DNA of 64,000 nucleotides from Lachnospiraceae bacterium (GTDB taxonomy: Bacteria; Bacillota; Clostridia; Lachnospirales; Lachnospiraceae). Shown here piece by piece: positions 17,778 through 27,674 of this stretch. The translations under genes and the position numbers were made by a program. The stretch lies in contig JAAUZT010000001.1 in assembly GCA_014804485.1 (NCBI GenBank), forward strand, positions 28,075 to 92,074. The letters run 5' to 3'. The stretch's first letter is position 1. Every line of letters begins with the position of its first letter. Below the pieces are notes generated by a model. It had not been told where the DNA came from, did not search any database, and saw only the letters and a program-made list of their open reading frames with translations.

Positions 17778-18487
17778 CTCTGCCCGCTTCTATAGTATTT
17801 CAAAAACTCATGCTGAACATTTTTCATCCGGCCTCTTGCAATCGGAAGATTCTCACCATTATCCAAAATAAGATTTGCATTCTGAATGGCAGAAACAAAC
17901 CTCAGATTCACAAGATATGCCCTATGGCATTTAACTGCTTCACCTAACGGATGTACTTGTTTTTCAATATCACCAAAGGATTCTTTCAGACGAATCACCT
18001 CATCTACTGTATGTATAATACTTCCGTGCCCGGCTGCCTCTACATATAAGACATTATTTATTTGAATACGCCTTACCCCATTTTCGGAATTTAATATAAG
18101 GCTCTTTACGGTTTCTTCCTCCTCGGACAGCTTATTAAGCGCTTGAAACAGCTTTTCCTTATTCACCGGCTTTATCAAATAGTGAAGAGCTGATACATCA
18201 TAACCATACTGCATATACTCATCATAGCCGGTGACAAAAATAATGGGAATCCTTTTGTCCTCGGAGCGTATTTTTTTCGCCAGTTCCAGACCGCTTATTT
18301 CACCCATCTCTATATCAAGGACAAGAAGCGCGTAATCCTTGACATCTTCCCATGAGAAAAGAAATTCTTCACTGCTGTCAAAACAGTTGAATTCCACTAA
18401 TACTCTCTTAGCCTCCGCCCATTCTCCTATATACTTTGCAATGATTTCCTGTTCTCTTATTTCATCATCAACAATGGCTATCTTCAT
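17774..18487 (-). CDS. LytTR-family response regulator (AgrA-like)
   Basis: Receiver MKIAIVDDE...LLVLDIEMGEISGLELAKKIR plus LytTR C-terminal domain (VKCHRAYLVNLRFVSAIQNANLILDNGENLPIARGRMKNVQ). Confidence 0.9.
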   Translation of the reverse strand: MKIAIVDDEIREQEIIAKYIGEWAEAKRVLVEFNCFDSSEEFLFSWEDVKDYALLVLDIEMGEISGLELAKKIRSEDKRIPIIFVTGYDEYMQYGYDVSALHYLIKPVNKEKLFQALNKLSEEEETVKSLILNSENGVRRIQINNVLYVEAAGHGSIIHTVDEVIRLKESFGDIEKQVHPLGEAVKCHRAYLVNLRFVSAIQNANLILDNGENLPIARGRMKNVQHEFLKYYRSGQR

Positions 18488-18590
18488 GCTAATATCCTTG
18501 CCTTTCTATCAGCCTGATTTCTTCACCCTTAAATGCTTCCGGCTCTATTGGCGCCTTCTCCTGCTTAATCGTCTCTACACCCTTGTCTAT

Positions 18591-18619
18591 ATTTTATTAT
18601 CTTATTTCAATTAACGCAA
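18591..18619 (-). promoter_or_regulatory. Putative sigma-A promoter of the LytTR/GHKL operon
   Basis: Minus strand TTGCGT - 17 bp - TAAAAT, within a block shared with 5190-5238. Confidence 0.5.
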
Positions 18620-18666
18620 CATAACCCTTATGGACCAGTTAAGACATCAGCCCTCTTAATTTTTAA

Positions 18667-19545
18667 TCACCTCACCAAATCCACGACCAGCTCTGAAAAT
18701 ATTCCCGAAACACAGATTTCACTTTCGCTGCCAGCAACATTTTCACACTCTGCTGCTTTCCCTTCTTTTACATAATAAACATTACATTTTCTGCCTTTAT
18801 TAGTAACATTTACCATATTTTCTTCCGGAATATGAATGATTGCTTTTGCCTTCCACTGGTTTATATCCAATCTTCCTGCAATCTTATCAACCGTAATTTC
18901 ATAATCTGTCTTTGCCGTGAATTCCAAACTTCCACTGCTGTCTGAAATCAAAACCTGCTCTGCATCACCGTCATATTCTAAACGGTTCAGATGAAGATTA
19001 CTTATTGCAAGAAGCTTAACACTGGCTGCAATCTCACAGACATCAGAATATTTATTCGGAAGAATAATCTCAACTGTCAGCGACTCCTCCGCCTCATAGC
19101 GGCTTAGCTTATTTTTGTTAAGACAAAATACATCAAGCTTGTTTTTCCTGTCATCCAACTTTATCTTAAGCATGGAGTCTATATTCTCAAGAGTTTCAGA
19201 GGCCAGCTTGACATGCAGCTTCTCATCACCTCCTGATGACAGCATGATCGTAGCCGCACTGCCAATATTGACATCAAAATGTTTTTCGCAGTCAATGTCA
19301 TAAATTGTTTCACTGGTATACGCAAATGTTTCCGGGGTTTTCTTTGTGACGGAATCCATAAGCAGATCATCTATGGTCGTCTTAAAAATCTCTGCTATGA
19401 TTACCATGTTTTCAACATCCGGTAAACCTTTTCCGGTTTCCCATTTCGTAATCGCCTGCCTTGTAACACCGATTCTCTCGGCAAGCTGCTCCTGTGAGAT
19501 ACCTTCTTTTTTTCGTATTTCCTTTAATTTTTCAGAAAAATTCAT
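18667..19545 (-). CDS. XRE-family HTH regulator with DUF4097-like C-terminal domain
   Basis: LKEIRKKEGISQEQLAERIGVTRQAITKWETGKGLPDVENM plus beta-rich C-terminal domain. Confidence 0.8.
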   Translation of the reverse strand: MNFSEKLKEIRKKEGISQEQLAERIGVTRQAITKWETGKGLPDVENMVIIAEIFKTTIDDLLMDSVTKKTPETFAYTSETIYDIDCEKHFDVNIGSAATIMLSSGGDEKLHVKLASETLENIDSMLKIKLDDRKNKLDVFCLNKNKLSRYEAEESLTVEIILPNKYSDVCEIAASVKLLAISNLHLNRLEYDGDAEQVLISDSSGSLEFTAKTDYEITVDKIAGRLDINQWKAKAIIHIPEENMVNVTNKGRKCNVYYVKEGKAAECENVAGSESEICVSGIFSELVVDLVR

Positions 19546-19646
19546 ACTAGCGCTCCTTCCTCAATGCACATTCTTCTGCATGAACTATTTCAGAAGAATC
19601 TCCTAAAAGTGATTCTTCAAGACGAACTTTGCCTGTCTTACGATAC

Positions 19647-19689
19647 TTAGATTTTCTTAGACGGTATCCGTTGACTCCTCAGAAAATCA
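19647..19689. repeat. REP-like imperfect palindrome, copy 1
   Basis: TTAGATTTTCTTAGACGGTATCC...TCCTCAGAAAATC; related copy at 25875-25916. Confidence 0.4.
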
Positions 19690-19700
19690 TTTCGTCTTTT

Positions 19701-21965
19701 TCAATCTTTTAGAAGTGAATATGCCGTAATTTTTTTAATCGGTGCTGAAAGAAGTACGCTGATTAGAAATGCTACCGCAGTAAACATCATAGCAAATGCA
19801 ATCAATATCCAGACAGATACTTCAAAATGATTTTTTACAGCCCCAATCATGGAAAAAATGATATTGTTGATTGCGGGAAGATACCACAGCCCGGCTATTG
19901 CCGAAATGACTGACGCCACAGCCACAACGGGTATAAACTCAAGCGCGGTCTTAACCGTAAGCTGCCTGTTTGTGTATCCAATCGCTTTATAGATACCGAA
20001 TTCCTGTCTGCGCCTGCTTATCATTGAATTTATGATTACATACATCACAAGCAGCACCATCAGAACGGAAATCACAAACAGAATCATCACAATCACAGAA
20101 ACAATACCCGTATACATCATTCTGCCGTTTTCACTCATCTGTTCAAAATTTACTGACGACTTGATGACTGCATCGTGTTTTTCTTCATACTCCTTTATAA
20201 AGGCAGCGGCATTTTTATCATATAAGTAAACATTGACGGAATTCGTTGCTTCACCGATTTTTTCGTATCCTCCACTTGTCAGCTGACATACCGCTCCTGC
20301 ATTATTAACACTTTGAATATACCCGGTTACAATGTAATTTGCCGATTGATTGCCTACTATCAGCTCTATTTCACTACCGATAGGAAACCTGTCCGAAATT
20401 GCATTTCCTACTGCAATTTCATTATCTTTCACTGGACTTTTGCCCTCATAACATATATCATTTATTGCTTTTGAAAAATCTTCACACACAAAGGCCGTAA
20501 GACTTCCGTCTTCATAGCTTACAGGTACGGAAGCATATTCCATAAAAAGCTTTACACGACTGTCGTTTTCAAGAAGTTCCTTAAGTTCCGGCATTTTTTC
20601 ATCCTCTGCCATAAAAATAACGGACGGTAATTCTTCTGAAAGGGTATTCATAAAATTATCCGGCTTGACATTTACATTATATAGGAGCGTTCCCGCGAAA
20701 GACAGCAGCACCATAATACCAAATGAAACAATAAATAGTAATATATTTTGTCCCGCCGACTCGTCTCCGGTGATGCCTCTTATGGCATTGATCGGCTCCA
20801 GTCTATGTATTTTCCCTGCTGAAAGGTAGGAAAAAAGCAATATTGCACATGTCAGTGTCAGTATTACAATAAGTAAAGCCATTATATCAAAATCAGGCGT
20901 ATAAGAAAATCCTGACTGGATTGCCAAAATACCGGCTATGGAAGGCAAAACCGCATAAGACAAGGCTATTCCGATTACTGTAGAAACAATTCCTACAAGC
21001 ATGTAGGGCATAATTGTTGACGCAATAATCAGATTGCTCGTATAACCGACCGCTTTTAATACACCCATCTGTGCCAGCTCGCCTTCAATTGCGCTTCGTA
21101 TCCGGAAGTTACTGAGGAAAATACTCACTACAAGTATAATCGTCGCAAGCGCTAAAAATATAACGATAAGCAGGGTACAAACCATCGTTCTGGTTTGCTT
21201 TGCGGTGTCCCTGTCATTGATATTTAATAATGCAATTCCTTTTTCTCTTAACATTTCGGAGACAGTATTTTTCACTTCGCTTAAATCCGCGCTGCTGATT
21301 GTTTTTAAGGAGTATTCCGCAATGACATTGTCACTATATTCATCCGCAAAGTCCTCATAGACACCTTGCGGAAAATATCCGCCAATCATCCCAGTACCGT
21401 AGTTTCCATACTGCATTTCCGATACAATTCCGCCAATATCATAGATATGCTCCTTGCCATCTATGGAATAGGCAATACTGCCGCCTTCTGCAAAACCGCC
21501 CAATTCTTTCATATACATGGGAATATAAACAGAATTGTCACTTTTTTCGGAATATTCCGTAACAGTAAGCAGATTTAGTGTTCTTTCCTCATCAAGATTG
21601 TAGAAAACAGTATTCATGTCAAAATCAGAGCCTGCAAATTCACGGACTGTTACCGGCGTAAATACCCCGCCATGCTTTTCAACAAATGACACCCCTTCAA
21701 TTTCTTCCACTCCTGTGAGCAGATCTTTATTATCCTGAATCTGTGGAATGATAAAATTAATGTCCGCTGTGTCAAGCTTATCAAACAAGCCATCATAAGC
21801 GTTAAATGTCTGAAAAGCAAGCACAAGGGCAATATTGATAATAAATGCGGTCAGGCAGATAAACACTCCAAAGGATATGTATTGTCCTTTCGCTTTATTC
21901 AGATTATGCAGAGTCAGAGTGGATATTTTCTTCATGATTCGAAGAATCATTATGCCAAGCTTCAT
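19701..21965 (-). CDS. FtsX-like ABC transporter permease
   Basis: Large permease with two FtsX-like blocks (RQEFGIYKAIGYTNRQLTVKTALEFIPVV; QMGVLKAVGYTSNLIIAS). Confidence 0.9.
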   Translation of the reverse strand: MKLGIMILRIMKKISTLTLHNLNKAKGQYISFGVFICLTAFIINIALVLAFQTFNAYDGLFDKLDTADINFIIPQIQDNKDLLTGVEEIEGVSFVEKHGGVFTPVTVREFAGSDFDMNTVFYNLDEERTLNLLTVTEYSEKSDNSVYIPMYMKELGGFAEGGSIAYSIDGKEHIYDIGGIVSEMQYGNYGTGMIGGYFPQGVYEDFADEYSDNVIAEYSLKTISSADLSEVKNTVSEMLREKGIALLNINDRDTAKQTRTMVCTLLIVIFLALATIILVVSIFLSNFRIRSAIEGELAQMGVLKAVGYTSNLIIASTIMPYMLVGIVSTVIGIALSYAVLPSIAGILAIQSGFSYTPDFDIMALLIVILTLTCAILLFSYLSAGKIHRLEPINAIRGITGDESAGQNILLFIVSFGIMVLLSFAGTLLYNVNVKPDNFMNTLSEELPSVIFMAEDEKMPELKELLENDSRVKLFMEYASVPVSYEDGSLTAFVCEDFSKAINDICYEGKSPVKDNEIAVGNAISDRFPIGSEIELIVGNQSANYIVTGYIQSVNNAGAVCQLTSGGYEKIGEATNSVNVYLYDKNAAAFIKEYEEKHDAVIKSSVNFEQMSENGRMMYTGIVSVIVMILFVISVLMVLLVMYVIINSMISRRRQEFGIYKAIGYTNRQLTVKTALEFIPVVAVASVISAIAGLWYLPAINNIIFSMIGAVKNHFEVSVWILIAFAMMFTAVAFLISVLLSAPIKKITAYSLLKD

Positions 21966-21968
21966 TTT

Positions 21969-22772
21969 TTACCACCCCATTTCTTTGATAAATCTATCAA
22001 GTTTCTCTGTTCTTTCTGTATCGTCCTGCTCAAACTTTCCCAGATCACACTCTCCATATATTTTTCCATCTTTAATATAAATGATACGATTTCCCCGCAG
22101 AGCTGATTTTTTATCGTGCGTAACCATGACGATGCTCTGCCCTTTCTCGTGAAGTGAGGTAAAAACATCAAGAACTGCCCCTGAATTTGCAGAATTTAAC
22201 GCACCTGTGGGCTCATCTGCAAAAAGTACATTGGGACTGTTAATCACTGCCCTGACAATACCTGCTCTTTGGGCTTCGCCCCCGGAAATCTGAGAAGATG
22301 TTTTTTTCCATGTTTTTTCAGGAATATTTACCAAAGAAAACAGCTCTTTTGCACGGTTTTTGATGTCTTCCCTGTCTTTGCTTGTCAGTACCCCTGCCGT
22401 AATGACATTATCCATAAGGTTCATCTTTTCAATCAGATAAATCTGCTGGAATACGAATCCACACTGTTTCCGCCGAAACACAGCTAATTTGTCATTGTTT
22501 AACTTCGTGATGTCCGTTCCGTCAAAGTGAATCTCCCCGCCGTCAGGCTTATCCATCCCCGAAAGGGAATACATCAGGGTGGACTTTCCTGCCCCCGATG
22601 AACCCATGATAACAGTAAAATCTCCCTTGTAAACATCAATATTCAGGTCCGAATAAATAACCTGAATACTCTCGCCTTTGCCAAAAGCTTTTTTCAAATG
22701 CTTTGCCGATATGACTGCTTGTTTGTTCATGATGCAAACGCCTTCCTTTCTATTCCCACGAACAGAATTCAT
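21969..22772 (-). CDS. ABC transporter ATP-binding protein (MacB/LolD type)
   Basis: Walker A GSSGAGKSTLMYSLSGMDKPDGG, ISGGEAQRAGIVRAV, LFADEPTGALNSANS. Confidence 0.92.
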   Translation of the reverse strand: MNSVRGNRKEGVCIMNKQAVISAKHLKKAFGKGESIQVIYSDLNIDVYKGDFTVIMGSSGAGKSTLMYSLSGMDKPDGGEIHFDGTDITKLNNDKLAVFRRKQCGFVFQQIYLIEKMNLMDNVITAGVLTSKDREDIKNRAKELFSLVNIPEKTWKKTSSQISGGEAQRAGIVRAVINSPNVLFADEPTGALNSANSGAVLDVFTSLHEKGQSIVMVTHDKKSALRGNRIIYIKDGKIYGECDLGKFEQDDTERTEKLDRFIKEMGW

Positions 22773-22958
22773 GTTTCATGGTTTTACAAATACCCGAGGG
22801 TCAACAACTCCGTTGCTTGCAGCGTGGTTGTTGGCTATATTACAACCATAATGAAAAGGCTTAACTTGCGCCACCAACAATTGTATACATTTGATTTTTT
22901 TCAGGCAACTTTCCGTTGCGTAGTAAAGAAACTTATTAATATATATTCAGATTAAAAT

Positions 22959-23006
22959 TAACAGGGTGTAAAATCTTAATAATTTAATAGACTTTACACC
23001 CTGTTA
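22959..23006. terminator. Stem-loop, perfect 14-bp stem, downstream of small gene 23031-23225
   Basis: TAACAGGGTGTAAA ... TTTACACCCTGTTA; weak U-tract. Confidence 0.5.
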
Positions 23007-23030
23007 TGCGCAATAACATATTTTATAATG

Positions 23031-23222
23031 TTACTCTTTTATCTTGTCAATATCTGTTAAGTTAACACCGGAAATTTGTAAAATTGCTTTTAAAGCTAAA
23101 TATTCGTCTTTCAATTCTGCATATGTTTCAACGGCATTTTCCTTTTTAGCCAACATCATATATTTCTGGATTTTTTTGAAATCGTCAATAGCAGCTTTTG
23201 TAACCTCTAAGCTAGTTGGCAT
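23031..23222 (-). CDS. Small hypothetical protein
   Basis: MPTSLEVTKAAIDDFKKIQKYMMLAKKENAVETYAELKDEYLALKAILQISGVNLTDIDKIKE; followed by stem-loop. Start coordinate approximate. Confidence 0.5.
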   Translation of the reverse strand: MPTSLEVTKAAIDDFKKIQKYMMLAKKENAVETYAELKDEYLALKAILQISGVNLTDIDKIKE

Positions 23223-23335
23223 ACAATCACCCACTTTCTATATTATGATTATGAATTGCATTGCTACAACATCAGTATATCATAACTTAGATTCAACGTC
23301 CAGTCAGCGAATGCACACTTCCCTGAACCGGATGC

Positions 23336-24511
23336 TTATCGAATAATAAATTTGCGTGCTGCGTTGATGCCGATCTTGTAGGGCAGAGGTCTGAGTTCGT
23401 GATCGGCTTCCTTCAGTTTTTCACGGATATTGATATGCTGAGGGCAATGTTTCTCACACTTGCCGCACCCAATGCACTGTGATGCAAAACCGGGTTCCTT
23501 ACGCAGCCCCATGTTCTGAGCAAACTCAAAACGTGCGGTGGACTTTTTCTCCATATACATTAAATTATAATAATAGAAATTGCCCGGAATATCCACTCCC
23601 TTAGGGCAGGGCATACAGTACCGACAACCCGTGCAGCCCACCTTTTCCCGCTCACGAATGACTTGCTTAATCTGCTCAACGATCTTCCTGTCTTCTTCTG
23701 TAAAATGTCCCGGATCGCTCTCTGATGCGATGCGGATGTTCTCGTTTATCATATCCTCAGAGTTCATGCCGGAAAGCACGCAACTGACTTCCGGCTGATC
23801 CCACAGCCAGCGCAGCCCCAGTTCAGCGGGCGTATAGCCCTTGCTGTCAGACGCAAGTATCTCTTTCGCTTTATCCGGCAGGTTGACCAGCTTACCGCCG
23901 CGGAGAGGCTCCATAATGATCACCGGAATCCCTTTCTCTGCCGCCGCCTGAAGCCCTCTCTTTCCGGCTTGAGCATTCTCATCCAGATAATTATATTGGA
24001 TCTGGCAGAAGTCCCAGTCATAGGCATGCAATATCTTCAGAAACATTTCTGTATCGCCATGGTAGGAAAATCCGATATTATGGATACGGCCTTCCGCCTT
24101 CCGGCGCGCGATCCAATCCTCAATACCCAGAGACTTAAGATGCTCCCATTCCGCATGATCCGTGAACATATGCATCAGATAGTAATCAATATGATCTGTG
24201 CGGAGACGAGACAGCTCCTCGTTAAAGGTTTTATCAATTGCCGCAGAGGAACGAATAATATACTGCGGAAGCTTTGTTGCAATATATACCTTATCACGGC
24301 ATTTGTTTTCATCCAGAATCCGTCCGAGACATTCTTCGCTGCCGGGATAAATATAAGCGGTATCAAAATAATTGACACCCTTTTCGATGGCAAGAAGAAC
24401 CTCTTTCTCGGCCTTGTCATAGTCGATGGTATTTCCTTTTCTGCTGAATCTCATACAGCCATAACCAAGCTGAGAAATCTGATTACCGTATCGGTCAAGT
24501 CTGTATTTCAT
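23336..24511 (-). CDS. Aldo/keto reductase with C-terminal 4Fe-4S domain
   Basis: LDRYGNQISQLGYGCMRFSR, YFDTAYIYPGSE, CTGCRYCMPCPKGVDIP, CIGCGKCEKHCPQHI. Start placed at MKYRLDRYG. Confidence 0.9.
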   Translation of the reverse strand: MKYRLDRYGNQISQLGYGCMRFSRKGNTIDYDKAEKEVLLAIEKGVNYFDTAYIYPGSEECLGRILDENKCRDKVYIATKLPQYIIRSSAAIDKTFNEELSRLRTDHIDYYLMHMFTDHAEWEHLKSLGIEDWIARRKAEGRIHNIGFSYHGDTEMFLKILHAYDWDFCQIQYNYLDENAQAGKRGLQAAAEKGIPVIIMEPLRGGKLVNLPDKAKEILASDSKGYTPAELGLRWLWDQPEVSCVLSGMNSEDMINENIRIASESDPGHFTEEDRKIVEQIKQVIREREKVGCTGCRYCMPCPKGVDIPGNFYYYNLMYMEKKSTARFEFAQNMGLRKEPGFASQCIGCGKCEKHCPQHINIREKLKEADHELRPLPYKIGINAARKFIIR

Positions 24512-24656
24512 GATAACCTCCTGCTGTGTTCCATACAATCGTTCCACATTATTATTTACTGACGCTTTCAGCCGGAAGCGTCACCACTGTTTCCCTTCGC
24601 TCAAAGAAAACGCACCCGTCCGATTTCATCAGTCTCTTTGAAAATAGATAACCGGG

Positions 24657-25094
24657 TTAAGATAGCCCGTCAAGTAGTTTATACAGAAGCCGGTATAACT
24701 GCTGCGCCTCCTGCGGTTCCACATTGACACAGGATCCCAGGCTTGCAGGTATCTGAACTGCCTGTTCCTTCAAGTCTTCGCCTTCCTGTGTAATGGATAC
24801 GATCAGATTACGTTCATCTACTTGAGAGCGGTTCCGCACCACATAATTTTTTTCCTCCAGCTTTTTCAGCACAGGAGTGAGCGTGCCGGAATCCAGATAA
24901 AGACATTTTCCAAGTTCCTTGACTGTTACTTCTTTTTTCTCCCACATTACCATCATTGCAATATACTGTGTATATGTCAAATCAAGCTTATCCAGATACG
25001 GCTTATATCTTCTTATCACTTCTTTGGAACAGGCATAGAGCGGAAAACATAACTGATTTTCAAGTTTTAAGCTGTCGTATTTGTTGTTTGGCAT
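24657..25094 (-). CDS. MarR-family regulator, OhrR-like
   Basis: LENQLCFPLYACSKEVIRRYKPYLDKLDLTYTQYIAMMVMWE...LGKCLYLDSGTLTPVLKKLEEKNYVVRNRSQVDERNL; N-terminal Cys in the OhrR position. Start at MPNNKY is an estimate. Confidence 0.85.
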   Translation of the reverse strand: MPNNKYDSLKLENQLCFPLYACSKEVIRRYKPYLDKLDLTYTQYIAMMVMWEKKEVTVKELGKCLYLDSGTLTPVLKKLEEKNYVVRNRSQVDERNLIVSITQEGEDLKEQAVQIPASLGSCVNVEPQEAQQLYRLLYKLLDGLS

Positions 25095-25167
25095 AGTATT
25101 AAAACTCCTTCTATCCTCCCTCATATATTAATTGTGCAAAATTAAATTTTTCACAATTCTTGATTTA

Positions 25168-25197
25168 GATTGTATGCAATCAATCCAAATTTGTCAA
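25168..25197 (-). promoter_or_regulatory. Promoter with palindromic operator upstream of the MarR gene
   Basis: Minus strand TTGACA - 17 bp - TACAAT; perfect palindrome GATTGCATACAATC overlaps the -10. Confidence 0.65.
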
Positions 25198-25239
25198 CTA
25201 TATTTTCTATTTTTAGCCTGCCTGCCTGTCCTCTTCGCA

Positions 25240-25812
25240 TTACGCGCTTCGTCCCAGTTCAAATGCTTTCTTATTAAGCTCCAGAAATTTTGCCGGCACG
25301 CTATGCTCAATTGCCTCCATCCACTCTTCCGATGTAAAGTCAAAGTGATTGGCCAACTTGCCCATGAGTACCAGATTCACAGCCTTGCTGCTTCCCGCCT
25401 CTTCCGCCAGAGCAAGCGCATCGATCGCGTCCACTTTAATGCCAAGCGTCGCAAGCTTCTCTTCCAGATTCTCCGGATAAACTGCCGCCCCCGCAATCAC
25501 CGGCATGGGATTGACCTGCTGACTGTTGACGATAATCCTGCCGCCCTGCTTTAAATATTCCGTATAGCGGGCTGCTTCCAGAAGTTCAAAAGATAAAATG
25601 CAGTCCGCCTGTCCTTTGTCTATAATGGGTGAGTAAACCCTGTCACCCCAACGGACATAAGTGACAACGCTTCCTCCCCGCTGGCTCATACCATGCACCT
25701 CGCTGACTTTCACATCATATCCTTTGCCAAGGAGCAGACGCCCCAGAAGTTTACTGGCAAGCAGGGTGCCCTGTCCACCTACACCCACAATCATAATATT
25801 CTTAGTTTCCAT
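25240..25812 (-). CDS. iorB: Indolepyruvate oxidoreductase subunit beta
   Basis: NIMIVGVGGQGTLLASKLLGRLLLGKGYDVKVSEVHGMSQRGGSVVTYVRWG; adjacent to iorA. Confidence 0.88.
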   Translation of the reverse strand: METKNIMIVGVGGQGTLLASKLLGRLLLGKGYDVKVSEVHGMSQRGGSVVTYVRWGDRVYSPIIDKGQADCILSFELLEAARYTEYLKQGGRIIVNSQQVNPMPVIAGAAVYPENLEEKLATLGIKVDAIDALALAEEAGSSKAVNLVLMGKLANHFDFTSEEWMEAIEHSVPAKFLELNKKAFELGRSA

Positions 25813-25874
25813 ATTTTATCTCCATTCTTTCTGCGCTTTCCTGACACAGCCTTTTATCTCCATCCAGAAATGAT

Positions 25875-25916
25875 TTAGATTTTCTTAGGCGGCGTATCAT
25901 GACGCCTTAGAAAATC
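25875..25916. repeat. REP-like imperfect palindrome, copy 2 (between iorA and iorB)
   Basis: GATTTTCTTAGGCG-gcgtatcatga-CGCCTTAGAAAATC, 13 of 14 stem positions paired. Confidence 0.5.
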
Positions 25917-25924
25917 TTCATCTC

Positions 25925-27652
25925 TTAGTCAAGTGCATCAAATTTACAGAGCTGTTTGCAGACTCCGCACCCCACACAAAGCGTAGCGTCAATCTTTGCC
26001 TTGCCGTTCTCCATGCTTATTGCCGGACAACCGATGTTCATACATGCCTTGCAGCCCTTACATTTTTCCGTATCGGAACAGATGGGTCCCGGATGTTTCA
26101 CATACTTCAATAATGCGCAAGGACGACGGGAAATGATAACGGAAGGCTCTTTTGCCGAAAGTTCTTCCTCAATCGCCTCCTGACAGGCTGCCATATCATA
26201 AGGATCTACCACTCTCACCCGTCTGATTCCGACAGCACGACACAGGCTCTCCAGATCAATCTTCGTACAGGGATCCCCTTTCAGGTTATAGCCTGTAGTC
26301 GGATTCTGCTGATGTCCCGTCATGCCGGTGATGGAATTATCCAGTATAATCACCGTAGCGTTGGACTCATTATAAGCGATATTAATCAGTCCGGTGACGC
26401 CGGAATGAATAAATGTGGAATCGCCTATGACTGCCACAGTTCTTCCTGCCCACTCTTCATCATTCGCCTTAACGAAGCCATGGAGTCCGGAGACAGAAGC
26501 GCCCATACACACAGTAGTGTCAATTGCGCCAAGCGGCGGTACTGCTCCCAATGTATAGCAGCCGATATCTCCGAGTACCGTAAGTTTCATTTTTTTCAGA
26601 ACATAAAAGATGCTGCGGTGGGGACAGCCTGCACACATCACCGGCGGTCTGGCAGGAATATTCTCATCCAGAGAAGCTCCAGTCTGCACCGTCCCTCCTA
26701 ATTTTTCTTTCACCAGATTCTGGCTCAGCTCCCCGACATTTGAAAACATATCTTTTCCGGATACCGAAAGACCAAGATTCTTGCAGTGAGCCTCAATAAA
26801 ACCATCCAGTTCCTCCACTACCACCAATTTATCTACGGAAGCCGCAAAATCCCTGATTTTCTGCTCCGGCATAGGCCAGATCATTCCCAGTTTCAGAACA
26901 GGATAGGTATCTCCACATGCCTCTTTCACATACTGGTAGCTGGTTGAGGAAGTAATGATACCATAAGACTTATCACTTCCCTCTTCAATCCGGTTAATCT
27001 CCGCCGCTTCCGCCCATGCTGTCAGCGCTTTAGTACGCTCCTCTATCTCCGGATGACGTTTCTTCGCATTACCCGGCATCATAATATATTTCCCGGGATT
27101 CTTTTCATATTTTTTCTGCTCCGGGAGTATCCGCTCCCCCGTCTCCACTACGCTCTGTGAATGGCTCACGCGGGTACACATCTTAATTAACACCGCCGTA
27201 TCGAATCCTTCCGAAAGCTCATAGGCAAGCTTCGTAAAGCTAAGCGCCTCCGCAGAATCGGATGGCTCCAGCATGGGAATCTTCGCCGCCTGTGCATAAT
27301 GGCGGGAATCCTGCTCATTCTGCGAGCTGTGCATACCGGCATCATCGGCCACACCAATCAAAAGTCCCGCGTTAACGCCGGTATAAGAAATGGTAAAAAG
27401 AGGGTCTGCCGCTACGTTCAAGCCTACATGCTTCATGGCGCAGAAGCTCCTCTTCCCCGCCAGAGAAGCGCCAAACGCTGCCTCAAGAGCTACCTTTTCA
27501 TTAGGCGCCCACTCTGCATATAGTTCTTCATATTTCGCCGCGCACTCAGTAATCTCCGTACTGGGCGTCCCGGGATAACTGGATACAAAGCTGCAGCCTT
27601 CCTCATAGAGACCTCTGGCAACCGCCTCGTTACCAAGCATTAGTGTTTTCAT
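25925..27652 (-). CDS. iorA: Indolepyruvate ferredoxin oxidoreductase subunit alpha
   Basis: MCAGCPHRSIFYVLKKMKLTVLGDIGCYTLG, NSITGMTGHQQNPTTG, C-terminal CKGCKACMNIGCPA and CVGCGVCKQLC. Confidence 0.92.
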   Translation of the reverse strand: MKTLMLGNEAVARGLYEEGCSFVSSYPGTPSTEITECAAKYEELYAEWAPNEKVALEAAFGASLAGKRSFCAMKHVGLNVAADPLFTISYTGVNAGLLIGVADDAGMHSSQNEQDSRHYAQAAKIPMLEPSDSAEALSFTKLAYELSEGFDTAVLIKMCTRVSHSQSVVETGERILPEQKKYEKNPGKYIMMPGNAKKRHPEIEERTKALTAWAEAAEINRIEEGSDKSYGIITSSTSYQYVKEACGDTYPVLKLGMIWPMPEQKIRDFAASVDKLVVVEELDGFIEAHCKNLGLSVSGKDMFSNVGELSQNLVKEKLGGTVQTGASLDENIPARPPVMCAGCPHRSIFYVLKKMKLTVLGDIGCYTLGAVPPLGAIDTTVCMGASVSGLHGFVKANDEEWAGRTVAVIGDSTFIHSGVTGLINIAYNESNATVIILDNSITGMTGHQQNPTTGYNLKGDPCTKIDLESLCRAVGIRRVRVVDPYDMAACQEAIEEELSAKEPSVIISRRPCALLKYVKHPGPICSDTEKCKGCKACMNIGCPAISMENGKAKIDATLCVGCGVCKQLCKFDALD

Positions 27653-27674
27653 ATATCATTTTCCTCCTTCAATA

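Noticed and set aside
24561-24582. GACGCTT...AAGCGTC hairpin between aldo/keto reductase and MarR genes
   Set aside because: Only 7-bp stem, no T-tract; not distinguishable from chance.
25132-25554. Plus-strand 140-aa ORF
   Set aside because: Antisense to iorB; no motif.
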